Shown here: in pieces, positions 39,597 through 48,470 of the stretch
How the letters are laid out: each line of letters starts with the position of its first letter
Position numbering within the stretch: position 1 is the stretch's first letter
Assembly: GCA_963727245.1 (NCBI GenBank)
Contig: CAVSFO010000006.1
Span: forward strand, 186,001-250,000
DNA: 64,000 bases
DNA from: JBKQVT01 sp963727245
GTDB lineage: Bacteria; Planctomycetota; Planctomycetia; Pirellulales; Thermoguttaceae
Direction: 5' to 3'
Notes under the pieces: generated by a model
Database searches by the model: none
What the model was told of the DNA's origin: nothing
What the model saw: only the letters and a program-made list of their open reading frames with translations
Position numbers and translations under genes: made by a program

Positions 39597-40787
39597 ATGC
39601 CCCCAAAATACTTGAACGTGAAAGAGGCCGCCCAGGCCATCGGCGTCAGCGAAGACGAAGTCAAACAGATGCTGGAACGCCGCGAGTTGCACGGCTACCG
39701 CGACGGCGCGGACTGGAAATTCAAGATCGAAGACGTCGATCGCGTCGCCAAGCAACATGCCGCCGACACCGGAGTCGCCGGCGGGGATGAGGGCGACGTG
39801 CTGCTGAGCGAGCACGCGTTGGGCCGGTCGGACGCGGGCGCGTCGGGGACCGTCATCGGCATGGAACCCGGCAAGAAACCGTCGCCCGACAGCGACATCC
39901 AATTGGCCGGCAGCGACGTCAACGTCGCCGCCCGGCCCAAACCCAAGGCCACGGCGAAGCCCGCCAGTAAAGAGAAGGCGGCCGGCGACACCAAGACCGG
40001 CCAGTTCGAAGAACTCGACCTGACGCTCGATCAAGACCTGACCCTGGAGGACAGCAACGTGGCCTCGGCCGCGGTCGGCGCCCCCTCGGGCGGATCGGCG
40101 GTCGATCTGGGCGGCAAGAGACCCACCGAGGACGAACAGGTTCTGGGCGGCAGCGGCACCGGCAGCGACATCAGCATCGGCGGCGACAGCGGCATCTCGC
40201 TGGTCGATCCGGCGGACAGCGGCCTGTCGCTGGAAGAGCCCCTGAACCTGGGCGCCGGCGGCGAGGAATCGCTGGAGTTGGGCGAGGACGACATGCTCTC
40301 CTTCTCCGCCAGCACCTCGTCCCCCTCGGTGAAGACCGACGACGATTTCCAATTGACCCCCATGCCGGAAAGCGAGGCCGACGAATCGGAAAGCGGCTCC
40401 CAGGTCATCGCCCTCGATACCGAGGGCGAAGGCGACGAAGGGGTGACGATGATCGCCGGCGGCGGCGGCGGGGGCATGGCCGCCATGCTCGACGAAGACC
40501 TCAGCGCCGGGGCCACCCCAGGCTTCATGGCCGTGCCCGTCGGCGACATGGCCTTGGGCCAACCCGGCGGTCTGCCGGCCGGCGTCGTCATGCAGCCCGC
40601 CTACTCCTTGCCCGAATCCCCTTACACCTTCGTGAACGTGGCCTTCCTCGTCGTCTGCGCGGTGATGCTGACGTTGGCCGGCATCCTGGTGGTCGACCTG
40701 GTGGAGCACCAGCGGACCTTCGCCACGTCGCACTTCGTCAGCGGTTCGCTGTTGGATTCGATCCTCGGCCTGTTCGAGAGGCCGTAG
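39597..40787 (+). CDS. Excisionase-type HTH protein with acidic linker and C-terminal membrane helix
   Basis: 396 residues. The first 50 (KYLNVKEAAQAIGVSEDEVK, then QMLERRELHGYRDGADWKF) form a MerR/excisionase-type helix-turn-helix with its wing. Residues about 60-335 are acidic and low in complexity (many Asp, Glu, Ser, Gly), probably disordered. Residues about 340-375 (FVNVAFLVVCAVMLTLAGIL) are a membrane helix, with a short segment after it. A DNA- or protein-binding head tethered to the membrane by a long flexible arm is the likely layout. Start ATG 39597 is followed directly by the HTH. Function unknown; it could link chromosome and membrane or regulate transcription at the membrane. Confidence 0.8.
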   Translation: MPPKYLNVKEAAQAIGVSEDEVKQMLERRELHGYRDGADWKFKIEDVDRVAKQHAADTGVAGGDEGDVLLSEHALGRSDAGASGTVIGMEPGKKPSPDSDIQLAGSDVNVAARPKPKATAKPASKEKAAGDTKTGQFEELDLTLDQDLTLEDSNVASAAVGAPSGGSAVDLGGKRPTEDEQVLGGSGTGSDISIGGDSGISLVDPADSGLSLEEPLNLGAGGEESLELGEDDMLSFSASTSSPSVKTDDDFQLTPMPESEADESESGSQVIALDTEGEGDEGVTMIAGGGGGGMAAMLDEDLSAGATPGFMAVPVGDMALGQPGGLPAGVVMQPAYSLPESPYTFVNVAFLVVCAVMLTLAGILVVDLVEHQRTFATSHFVSGSLLDSILGLFERP

Positions 40788-40820
40788 CCCAGGATATGGC
40801 ATGGAGCGTCCCACGCTCGG

Positions 40821-40976
40821 GTGCCACCGGCTTTGCCAGTGCTTCCGCGGCATTGGTCGCCCAAAGCACTGGCGTAGCCAGTGGCACACTTGCACCAGCA
40901 GACGGCCGGGTGCCACTGGCTTTGCCAGTGCTTCCGCGGCATTGGTCGCCCAAAGCACTGGCGTAGCCAGTGGCAC
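40821..40976. repeat. GTGCCACTGGC...GCCAGTGGCAC hairpin, two tandem copies
   Basis: Two near-identical 67-base hairpins at 40821-40887 and 40910-40976, offset by 89 bases. Each has outer arms GTGCCACTGGCTTTGCCAGTGC and GCACTGGCGTAGCCAGTGGCAC, itself a nested pair of inverted repeats, and each is followed by ACTTGCACCAGCA. They fill the 307-base gap before the OmpA-like gene. One difference between copies (CCACCGG against CCACTGG) suggests recent duplication. A single copy is at 49100-49166. Confidence 0.9.
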
Positions 40977-41094
40977 ACTTGCACCAGCACGCCGCGGCGC
41001 TGGTTCTGGAGCCCCCCCGGAAGGTCGGTTTTCGCTCTTGCCGTCAACGCCGATTCCTGATACATCAGCGTCGGGATATTCAAGGAGTCGAGCG

Positions 41095-41910
41095 ATGAAG
41101 GCCAACGGATGGCTGGCGACCGGGCTGCTTTTGACCGCCTGCGCGGCGCTGGGCGGCTGCCTGGTGCCGCAGAGCGAGTTGGCCGCCTCGCAGACGCAAA
41201 ACCGCGTACTGGCCCAGCAGAACCGCGCCCAACTGGCCGAGCTCGACAACCTCAAGACGCACGGCCGCGACGTTGAGAACCAGTTGATCCGCACCGAGCA
41301 GGAACTGGCCGCCCTGGAGGAACAGGTCGACGTGGATCGCAAGCGGCTGGCCAACTACAAGCAGGAGACCAGCGAGCTGCACGACCAGTTCAAGACGGCG
41401 GTGGGCGCCGGGCGGCTGCCCCCGGCCGTCAGCGAGCAATTGGCCGACCTCTCGCGTCGCTATGCCAGCCTGAGCTTCGATCCGGTCGCCGGCATCGGCA
41501 AGCTCGACACCGACGTGCTCTTCGACAGCGGCCAGGCGGAGTTGAAACCGGCCGCCCAGGAGATGCTCGGCCAGCTCAGCCGCATCCTGCAAACGCCGGC
41601 CGCCGCCGACCTGCGGGTCATGGTCGTCGGCCACACCGACAATCAGCGGCTGGCCGGCAGGGCGGTGCGGGACCGCTACGCCGACAACTTCCACCTCAGC
41701 ACCGCCCGGGCCCTGGCGGTGGCCGACCAGTTGCGCCGCCGGGGGCTCGGCGAGCGGCGCATCGGCGTGGCCGGCTTCGGACCCTATCGACCGGTCGCCT
41801 CCAACGACGAGCCCGGCGATCGGCAGAAGAATCGCCGGGTCGAGATCTTCATCATGGCCCCCGACGTGCCGGTGGTCGGCTGGACGGATTCTATCCCCGG
41901 CGTGTATTGA
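41095..41910 (+). CDS. OmpA-family lipoprotein (Pal-like)
   Basis: 271 residues. The lipobox is in LLLTACAALGGC (Cys near residue 22); a coiled coil follows (about 30-100; LDNLKTHGRDVENQLIRTEQ), then an OmpA C-terminal domain (about 140-255) with LDTDVLFDSGQAELKPAAQE, VVGHTDNQRL and RQKNRRVEIFIMA. The OmpA domain normally binds peptidoglycan non-covalently, here from a lipid anchor. ATG 41095 has AAGGAG 8 bases upstream. Although Pal works with the TolQR motor in many bacteria, no tol gene is next to it; the ExbB-like operon at 14-18.8 kb is 23 kb away. Confidence 0.9.
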   Translation: MKANGWLATGLLLTACAALGGCLVPQSELAASQTQNRVLAQQNRAQLAELDNLKTHGRDVENQLIRTEQELAALEEQVDVDRKRLANYKQETSELHDQFKTAVGAGRLPPAVSEQLADLSRRYASLSFDPVAGIGKLDTDVLFDSGQAELKPAAQEMLGQLSRILQTPAAADLRVMVVGHTDNQRLAGRAVRDRYADNFHLSTARALAVADQLRRRGLGERRIGVAGFGPYRPVASNDEPGDRQKNRRVEIFIMAPDVPVVGWTDSIPGVY

Positions 41911-42082
41911 GCGCGGCGGCCGTGCGCGGCTACCGTCGCCCCCGGTTTGCTCGTACAATGGCGGTAGGTTCCTGTCCCGGCGCCGTGTTCCACGCGAAGA
42001 GGACTTTATGATTTGGAGGTGCCACGACCAACCCCTCCGCCTGGTGGCGCGGCTTGTCGGAGGGCGTCCTGGAATTTGGGAC

Positions 42083-42275
42083 AAGAAAACCGGCGTCTTG
42101 GCAACGTCACCGCGGGAAATCTATCACGCGAAGGCGCCAAGGCGCAAGTCGCAAAGAAAGTAATGAGTAAGGGGAGGTGCCTGGTGAATCGACGCCCCTG
42201 GGGCAATCCGACCTCCCCTCTCTTCTTCTTTGCACCTTGGCGCCTCGGCGCCTTGCGCCTTTGCGTGGAACTCTC
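42083..42275 (-). repeat. Long imperfect-hairpin element, copy 2 (reverse orientation)
   Basis: Read on the minus strand it starts near CACGCAAAGGCGCAAGGCGCC. It passes TCGGATTGCCCCAGGGGCGT and CGATTCACCAGG, and ends with GCGCCTTGGCGCCTTCGCG, then GGTGACGTTGCCAAGACGCC. Order, spacing and core match copy 1 (6245-6430). It occupies most of the 427-base gap between the OmpA-like gene and ccsBA. The remaining 41911-42082 shows no gene. Confidence 0.8.
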
Positions 42276-42337
42276 CCACCCAACGACCATGCAATGGCCA
42301 TACTTCGAGTCTGTCCCCAACCCTCAAGCCCCCGCCC

Positions 42338-45300
42338 ATGCTAAAGTTCTGCGGCTCGCTGCCGGTGGCCATCACGCTGATGGTCGCCCTGATCGCGGTG
42401 CTGATACCGGCCACGTGCGTGGAGAACTGGTATGGCCCGGCGGCGGCCCGCTTCGGCGTCTACGGCACCTGGTGGTTCGCCGCCTTGGCGGTCCTGCTGG
42501 CGGTGAACGTCGTTGCCGCCCTGGTCGTCCGCTTTCCCTGGAGGCAGCGGCGGACCGGGTTCCTGCTGACCCACCTGGGGCTGCTGGCGCTGCTGCTGGG
42601 ATGCCTGCTGACGCGGCGCTACGGCATCGACGCCCAGTTGCCGATCTTCGAGGGGCAGGCCGCCTCCACGGCGACCGAAGACTCCTATCACTTCCAATTG
42701 ACGCCGGCCCCGGCGGCAGGCGGCGACATTTGCGTGCCCTTCGACCCCGGGCCCTTCAATTGGGCCCAGTACGCGCAGCTCCCCTGGTTTCCCTGGGGGC
42801 TGGCCGCCCGCGATCGCGGCCTGCTCTACGACCGTGACGGCATCCGCCTGGAAGCGCTCGATTACTGCAGCGATTCGCGGCCGATTACCCTGCCGTGGCT
42901 GCAATTGCTCACCACGCCGGGGGCGGCCTCGCCGCACAACAGGCCGGACGCCGACGCGGGCGCGGCGCCGCTGGTCCTCACCGTGCAGGCCAGCCGCGAT
43001 CCCCATGCGGCGGGCCGCCCCTTCGGCCTGGGCGGGCGCCGCGAACTGGCCGGCGGGCAGCGGTTGGTCTTCTGGATGACCGGCGACGCGGCCGAGACGG
43101 CCGCCTTCCGCCAATCGCAGCCCGACGGGCCGTTGGGACGCAACGGACGCATCGTCCTCTACGCCGGCGGCCGCAACTATCAGTTCGCCGTCGATCAGCT
43201 CCAGCCCAAGTCGCGTCATCTGCTGGGCAAGACCGGCCTGGAGGTCGAGTTGGTCCAGTTCGATCCCGCGTTCCTCGCCGTGCAACTGCGCATCCACCAC
43301 GGCAAGCTGCCGCCGCAGAAGATGCTGCTGTTGGCCGACCTGCCCGAGCTGTGCGAGCAGGACTACCGCGACGGCGTGTTCGGCGTCTATTGGTATGACG
43401 CGGGTGCCACTGCTGGCTCGTCCAGCAGTGCGGAATACACTGCTGGACAAGCCAGCAGTGGCACCCGCGCTGGGCAAGCCGGGCACCGGGCGAGGCCTGG
43501 TCGTGGCACCCAGCCGCCGGCCGAGTTGCTCCGCGAGGCCGCCGCCCCGCGCATCGACCTGCTCCAAGGGGCCGACGGCAAGCTCTATTATCGTGCCTGG
43601 CAGAAAGGCAAATGGAGCGGCGCCGGGCAAATGCCGCCCGAAGGCCAGCAGATCGACCTTTTTGCCGGCACGCCGGCGGCCACCTCGTTGATCGTCGATC
43701 GCTTCCTGCCCTCGGCCAGGCCCGACATCATGCCCCTGCCCCTGCCGTTTTCAAAGACGAGCGTCACGCCGCGGCGACAGGTGCGGGTCCGCCTGACCGT
43801 GGACGGCGTTGCGGAGGAGTTCTGGCTGGGCGCCACGCCGGCCGACCCCTTGGAATCGCCGCCGGAGAACGCCCGCCGGGTCGTCGCCGGGAGGAATCGG
43901 CGCGTGGCCCTGGAGTTGCGTGCGGATGAAGTCGGCCTGGGCGTGCAGGTCTTTCTGCGCAAGTTCCGTCGCCGGCTGGAACCCGGCGCCAGCCAAGCCT
44001 CTTTTTACTCCAGCCTGATCGACTTCCGCGACGAGGCCGGGTACAGCTTGCGGAGCAACGTGCTGGTGACACTCAACCAGCCGGTCGATTTCACCGACCC
44101 GGTCACGGGCCGCCGCTATCGTCTCTTTCAAACCAGCTTTGTCGGACCGTTGCAGCCGGAGAAGCTCGATTCTGCCGGGATCGGCGGCGCCGATCCGCCG
44201 CCGCGGCTCTTCTTGTCCTGGTTGACGTTCAACTACGATCCGGGCCGCGGCTGGAAATACCTCGGCTGCCTGCTGATCGTCTGCGGCGTCTTTTACCGCT
44301 ATTTTCTGCGGTTCCCGGCGCGGGGGAAAGCGACGGCGCCGGTCCTCCTGATCGCTGCGGTGCTGGCCGCCGGCGGCACGGCCCGGGCGGAAGACACCGG
44401 CGGGCTGGATTGGAGCGCCTGGCGGCGGCTGCCGGTGCTCGACGGCGGCCGAATCATGCCGCTGGACAGCTTCGCCCGCGCGACCGTCGAGAAGATCGCC
44501 GGCCGCCAGGGCCCGCGGCTGGCGCCCAGCGGCCAGGCCGCCGAAGTGCTCTTGAGTTGGCTCGTCGAGCCGGAGCGATGGGAAGATGTCGCGCTGCTGC
44601 CGGCGGCCGACCCGGTGCTGCGAAGCGAATTGCTCGAAGTGCCGTTGCGGGACGAGGCCGGCCGGCCGCTCGGCGGCGTTTCGCCACGGCAAGTCGCCCG
44701 CGCGGTGAAGTTCCAAGAGCGATTGGAGCAGATCAATGTGGATCGCCGCCGGGCGCAGGCCGCCGGCCGGCCCGCGGTCCTTTCGGCCTGCGACAAGGAA
44801 GCAGAGGACCTCTTTGAAGCCTACAGCTCATTCCGGATGTTGACGTTCCATCCCCTGTCTCCGCGCGACGGTTATGGCCGCTTTATCGAGAAATTCTCCG
44901 ACGTCATCCGCGATTGGAACGATTTGGAGGACGAGCTGGCGGGACTGTTTCCGCCGGACCAGCGCGCCGGCGCCGCCAATCCGACGGCGGAGACCGGAGA
45001 GGCCATCCGCAAGCTGGCTGCCTTGGCGGAACGCTCGGCGGACCTGTCGCTGGATGCGGCCGAGCCGCTTGCCGCATCGCTGGAGCACTCGGCGGCGGCC
45101 CTTGCCGAGCAGACGTCGGCCCTGGTCGAGCGGATGGTGCGGTCGCCGCCGCGGCTGGAGGAGAAACAGCTTCGCCACATTCGCATGATGGTCCGCTCGC
45201 TGGCGGCGCGGACGGAGGACCTGGCCCGGCACGCGGCCGCGGCCCACCTGGCCCTCTACGACGACGGTCTGGCGTTGCGTCCGGCGCCGGCGCTGGACGC

Positions 45301-46653
45301 GGCCGCCTTGGAAGCCGACCGCGACCCCGACGACGATGCCCAGCCGTGGGCCGCCTTGCAGACGTTGATTCACGGCTCCGACGACCTGATGCGCCGCTAT
45401 CCCCAGCCGCAGTTGCAGGAGTTGCGCAAAAGCTACCGGCAGGTGGTGGCCGCCTACCGCGATCGCGGCGATCCGGGGCGGGCCGGCCGCTTCCACGACG
45501 CCATGCAGGCCCTGGCCGCGGCCTTACGCGCAGTTCGGCCAGGCCGTCGAACCGCTCCGCCAGCGGTTGCCGCTCCACGACAAGGACGAGGTCCTGATGG
45601 CGGCCACCGCCTATCCGGCCCCGGGCTCGACCGACGCCGAAGTCTTCTACAACCGCCTGGATCCATTCTTCTGGTCGTGGGTTGCCGGCCTGCGGCGCGG
45701 CCGTCACGCTGACGATTTCCCTGCTCGCTTGGCGGCGGCCGCTGTTCTGGCTGGGAATTGTCCTCCTGGCGGCCACCCAGGCCCTGATACTGACCGGCCT
45801 GGCGCTGCGGGCCTGACATCACCGGCTGGACGCCGGTGACCAACATGTTCGAGACCATCGTGTTCGTGGCCCTCTGCGTGGGCCTGTTGGGGATGTGTTT
45901 TGCACTGCTGCTGAGGTGGCGCGGGCCCGCCGCCGCGCCGGCGCAATCCAGTGCGCCGACGACCGTGGCCCTGGCGGCGGCGGCGCTGGCGACGCTGGCG
46001 CTGGTGGTCGCGTACTATGTGCCGGCGTTTCCCAAGGACATCCGCCCCTTGGCGCCGGTGTTGCGGAGCAACCTCTGGCTGGCCGTCCACGTGTTGTCGA
46101 TCGTTGCCGGCTATGGGGCCGCCATGCTCGCCTTCGGCCTGGGATACGTCGCCTCGCTGGGCTATCTCTTCGGCCGCTATCGCGACGGCCGCGAGCCGGC
46201 GGCCTGCATCTTCCTGGCCGCATTGACTTACCGCATGTTGCAGATCGCCGTGCTGCTGCTCCTTTGCGGCACGGTCCTTGGTGCCCTCTGGGCCGACGTC
46301 TCCTGGGGAAGATTTTGGGGCTGGGACCCCAAGGAGGTCTGGGCCTTGATCTCGGTGCTGGTCTACCTGGCCTTCCTCCACGGCCGCTCCATCGGCTGGT
46401 CCGGCAACTTCGGCACGGTGTTCGCTTCCGTCCTGGGCTTTACCTTCATCGTGATGACCTGGTACGGCGTCAACTTCTTCGTCTCCGGGGGCAAGCACTC
46501 CTACGGCGAGGGCGCCGGCGGGCTGTGGGGGACGCTGACGATCCTGTGCTGGCCGGCCTGGCTTCGAGTTGGGTGTGGTTGATGGCGGCCGCCGGGCGGT
46601 ATCTTGTCGCCACCCGGCACGGCGGCAACGTAGGTCAGGCACCCCGTGCCTGA
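42338..46653 (+). CDS. ccsBA: Fused cytochrome c biogenesis protein CcsB-CcsA (ResB-ResC), four frameshifts
   Basis: About 1,438 codons encoding a System II haem delivery and cytochrome c ligation protein. The N-terminal ResB part begins SLPVAITLMVALIAVLIPAT with membrane helices near 5-100 and a large periplasmic domain; SWLTFNYDPGRGWKYLGCL marks its last helix. The CcsA part has NMFETIVFVALCVGLLGMCF and the haem-handling WGRFWGWDPKEVWALISVLV. Single-base shifts near 45523, 45688, 45822 and 46545 must be corrected; the last leads to AGLASSWVWLMAAAGRYLVA and a stop inside the palindrome at 46630. A 108-base palindromic repeat (43403-43510) is inserted in frame in the ResB domain. Fused CcsBA proteins are known from epsilonproteobacteria and Bacteroidetes. 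Confidence 0.85.
43403..43510. repeat. GGTGCCACTGCTGG-family repeat inserted in frame in ccsBA, copy 2
   Basis: 108 bases (36 codons) bounded by GGTGCCAC and GTGGCACC, homologous to the amt-leader element at 1463-1555 (shared GGTGCCACTGCTGGCT, GTCCAGCAGTG, CACTGCTGGAC and GGCACCGGGCG). It encodes a low-complexity Ala/Gly/Ser/Arg stretch that splits the ResB domain without shifting the frame. Confidence 0.88.
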
Positions 46654-46698
46654 CATTTGTTTTCCACGAGGCCGTCAGGCACGGGGTGCCTGACCTAC
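46630..46698. repeat. Perfect 25-bp inverted repeat GTAGGTCAGGCACCCC...
   Basis: Arms of 25 bases (46630-46654 and 46674-46698), perfectly complementary, around a 19-base loop. Each arm also contains a smaller hairpin (GTCAGGCAC-CCC-GTGCCTGAC). The corrected ccsBA frame ends on a TGA in the left arm. There is no T-run, so it is not a classical terminator, though it could stabilise the mRNA end. Confidence 0.92.
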
Positions 46699-46779
46699 CA
46701 CTGACACAGCCGTGGCACACGGCAAGGCAAGGCCGGCACACCAGCCCCCTCTTGAACGCCGCGCCTGCTTCTGGCTAGC

Positions 46780-47601
46780 ATGACGGCTATGTTGACCGAA
46801 TCCATTGGACTGATCGGCGCGGGGCAAATGGCCACCGCCCTGGGGCAGGGTTTTGTCCGCGCCGGGCTGCTGGCCGCCGATGGATTGCTGGCCGCCGACC
46901 CGTCGGGCGAAGCCCGCGAGCGATTCGCCAGGGCCACCGGCGGTCGGGCCACGGCCGACAACGCCGAGGTGGCCGCCCGGTCGGATATCGTCATCCTGGC
47001 CGTCAAGCCGCACCAGGTGCGCGGGGTCATGGCGGAGTTGCGGGGGACGGTTTCCCAGCGTCACCTGGTGATTTCCATCGCCGCCGGCATTCGCCTGGCC
47101 GCCCTGGCCGAAGGGCTCGGCCCGCAGCCGCGCCTGATCCGGGCGATGCCCAACACGCCTTGCCTGGTGGGCTGCGGGGCCTCGGCCTACAGCCTGGGCC
47201 AGGGGGCCACCGCCGCCGACGGCCAGTTGGCCGAGCGTTTGCTCCGCGCCGCCGGCATTGCCTTCCCGGTCGAAGAAAAGCTGCTGGACGCCGTGACCGG
47301 CCTGTCGGGTTGCGGGCCGGCGTTCGTCTACATGGTGGTCGAGGCGCTCTGCGAAGGCGGGGTCCGCATGGGGCTGCCCCCCGGACTGGCCGCCGCCCTG
47401 GCCGCCCAGACCGTGCTGGGCGCCGGTCAAATGGTCGTTTCCAGCGGCGAGCCGCCCGGCACGCTGAAGGACCGCGTGGCCACTCCCGGCGGCGCCACCG
47501 TCGCCGGGCTGAAAGCCCTCGACCAAGGCGGACTGCGCGCCGCGTTGGTGGCTGCGGTCCAGGCCGCCACGGGCCGCTCGATAGAATTAGGAGCCTCTTG
47601 A
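46780..47601 (+). CDS. proC: Pyrroline-5-carboxylate reductase
   Basis: 273 residues. ProC reduces pyrroline-5-carboxylate to proline with NAD(P)H. The nucleotide-binding start SIGLIGAGQMATALGQGFVR, VILAVKPHQVRGVM, RAMPNTPCLVGCGASAYSLG and the active-site signature LSGCGPAFVYMVVEALCEGG through GTLKDRVATPGGATVAGLKA are complete. ATG 46789 is an alternative start. The stop shares one base with the next start (TGATG). Other proline genes are absent here. Confidence 0.95.
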   Translation: MTAMLTESIGLIGAGQMATALGQGFVRAGLLAADGLLAADPSGEARERFARATGGRATADNAEVAARSDIVILAVKPHQVRGVMAELRGTVSQRHLVISIAAGIRLAALAEGLGPQPRLIRAMPNTPCLVGCGASAYSLGQGATAADGQLAERLLRAAGIAFPVEEKLLDAVTGLSGCGPAFVYMVVEALCEGGVRMGLPPGLAAALAAQTVLGAGQMVVSSGEPPGTLKDRVATPGGATVAGLKALDQGGLRAALVAAVQAATGRSIELGAS

Positions 47602-47837
47602 TGCCGATCTTTTGCGTTGTCGACGACAAACACGTGCCCCTGTACCGCATCCAATGGATTGCCGACCTGCCGCATTTCTGCGGCGCGGGGGAATGCCAGC
47701 GGGAAGGCCAGTACGAAATCCGCCTGGAACACGGCGAGAGCGTCTGGGCCAGCCAGGCCGACCGCGACGCGGCCCTGGCGGCCCTGGAAAGTTGGTTGAA
47801 CGGATCATGTGCCCCGGAAAATGATGAATCGGAGTAA
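47601..47837 (+). CDS. Small protein of unknown function downstream of proC
   Basis: 78 residues, start coupled to the proC stop, with TAGGAG upstream. Sequence: IFCVVDDKHVPLYRIQWIAD, LPHFCGAGECQREGQYEIRL and DRDAALAALESWLNG. The Cys-x4-Cys could bind metal. No membrane segment. I do not recognise the family. Coupling to proC and the closely spaced following gene suggest one transcript. Confidence 0.6.
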   Translation: MPIFCVVDDKHVPLYRIQWIADLPHFCGAGECQREGQYEIRLEHGESVWASQADRDAALAALESWLNGSCAPENDESE

Positions 47838-47842
47838 TCGCC

Positions 47843-48343
47843 ATGTCGACCTTTGAAGACGGTCGTTATCGCTGGCGCGAGACCTATTTCGTGCTCTTCC
47901 CCGCCCGCAAGCGCCCGCCGTTGAAGCTGGTGCAAAAGGCCCTCTCGGCCATCGATAAGCACTACCAGCTCAGCAATCTCACCGCCGACGACGAGGGGCT
48001 CTTCGAGTCGCTCACCCTAGTCTCGCCCGAGGATTTCGCCGCCCTGGACATCTGCTTCACCAGCGGCGACGAGGTGATCGAGCAGGTCGATGGGCTGGTC
48101 GAGGACCTCAAGGAGACCGTGGCCCCCGGGCAGCAGGCCGTTTTGAAGCGGCTCCGGCAGTACGACGGCCGCTTCGACGTCCTGCACTTCGAGCAGATCG
48201 GCGAGCTGCCCGGCGAGGACGAAGAGCCCGAGGAGCTGCTCGATCCGGGCGCCTTGCTGGCCGTGCTGGGCGTGCTGGCCGACATCAGCGGCGGCATCGC
48301 CGTCGACCCGCAATCGGGGACCATACTCAACAGCGAGGAGTGA
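47843..48343 (+). CDS. Conserved planctomycete protein of unknown function
   Basis: 166 residues, acidic, soluble. Sequence: DGRYRWRETYFVLFPARKRP, VQKALSAIDKHYQLSNLTAD and FESLTLVSPEDFAALDICFT, with an Asp/Glu-rich tail (GELPGEDEEPEELLDPGALL). The pattern looks like a single alpha/beta domain. It lies 5 bases after the preceding gene and upstream of the EF-P-like gene, separated from it by the GGGACAGTCCC repeat. I know it only as a conserved hypothetical. Confidence 0.7.
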   Translation: MSTFEDGRYRWRETYFVLFPARKRPPLKLVQKALSAIDKHYQLSNLTADDEGLFESLTLVSPEDFAALDICFTSGDEVIEQVDGLVEDLKETVAPGQQAVLKRLRQYDGRFDVLHFEQIGELPGEDEEPEELLDPGALLAVLGVLADISGGIAVDPQSGTILNSEE

Positions 48344-48360
48344 TTTTCGAGCGGCGCAAG

Positions 48361-48441
48361 GGGGACAGTCCCATTTTCGCGGCGAAGACGCCTGTTTGCA
48401 AGGCAACGCTGGTGCGCGCCGCGAAAATCGGGACAGTCCCC
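48361..48441. repeat. GGGACAGTCCC...TTTTCG paired inverted repeat, copy 2
   Basis: GGGGACAGTCCCATTTTCGCGGCG and CGCCGCGAAAATCGGGACAGTCCCC are the arms; the centre is unrelated to that of copy 1 (26405-26468). It lies 30 bases before the EF-P-like start codon. Confidence 0.85.
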
Positions 48442-48470
48442 GGTGAACCCGTGAATTTTCGAGAAAGCCC

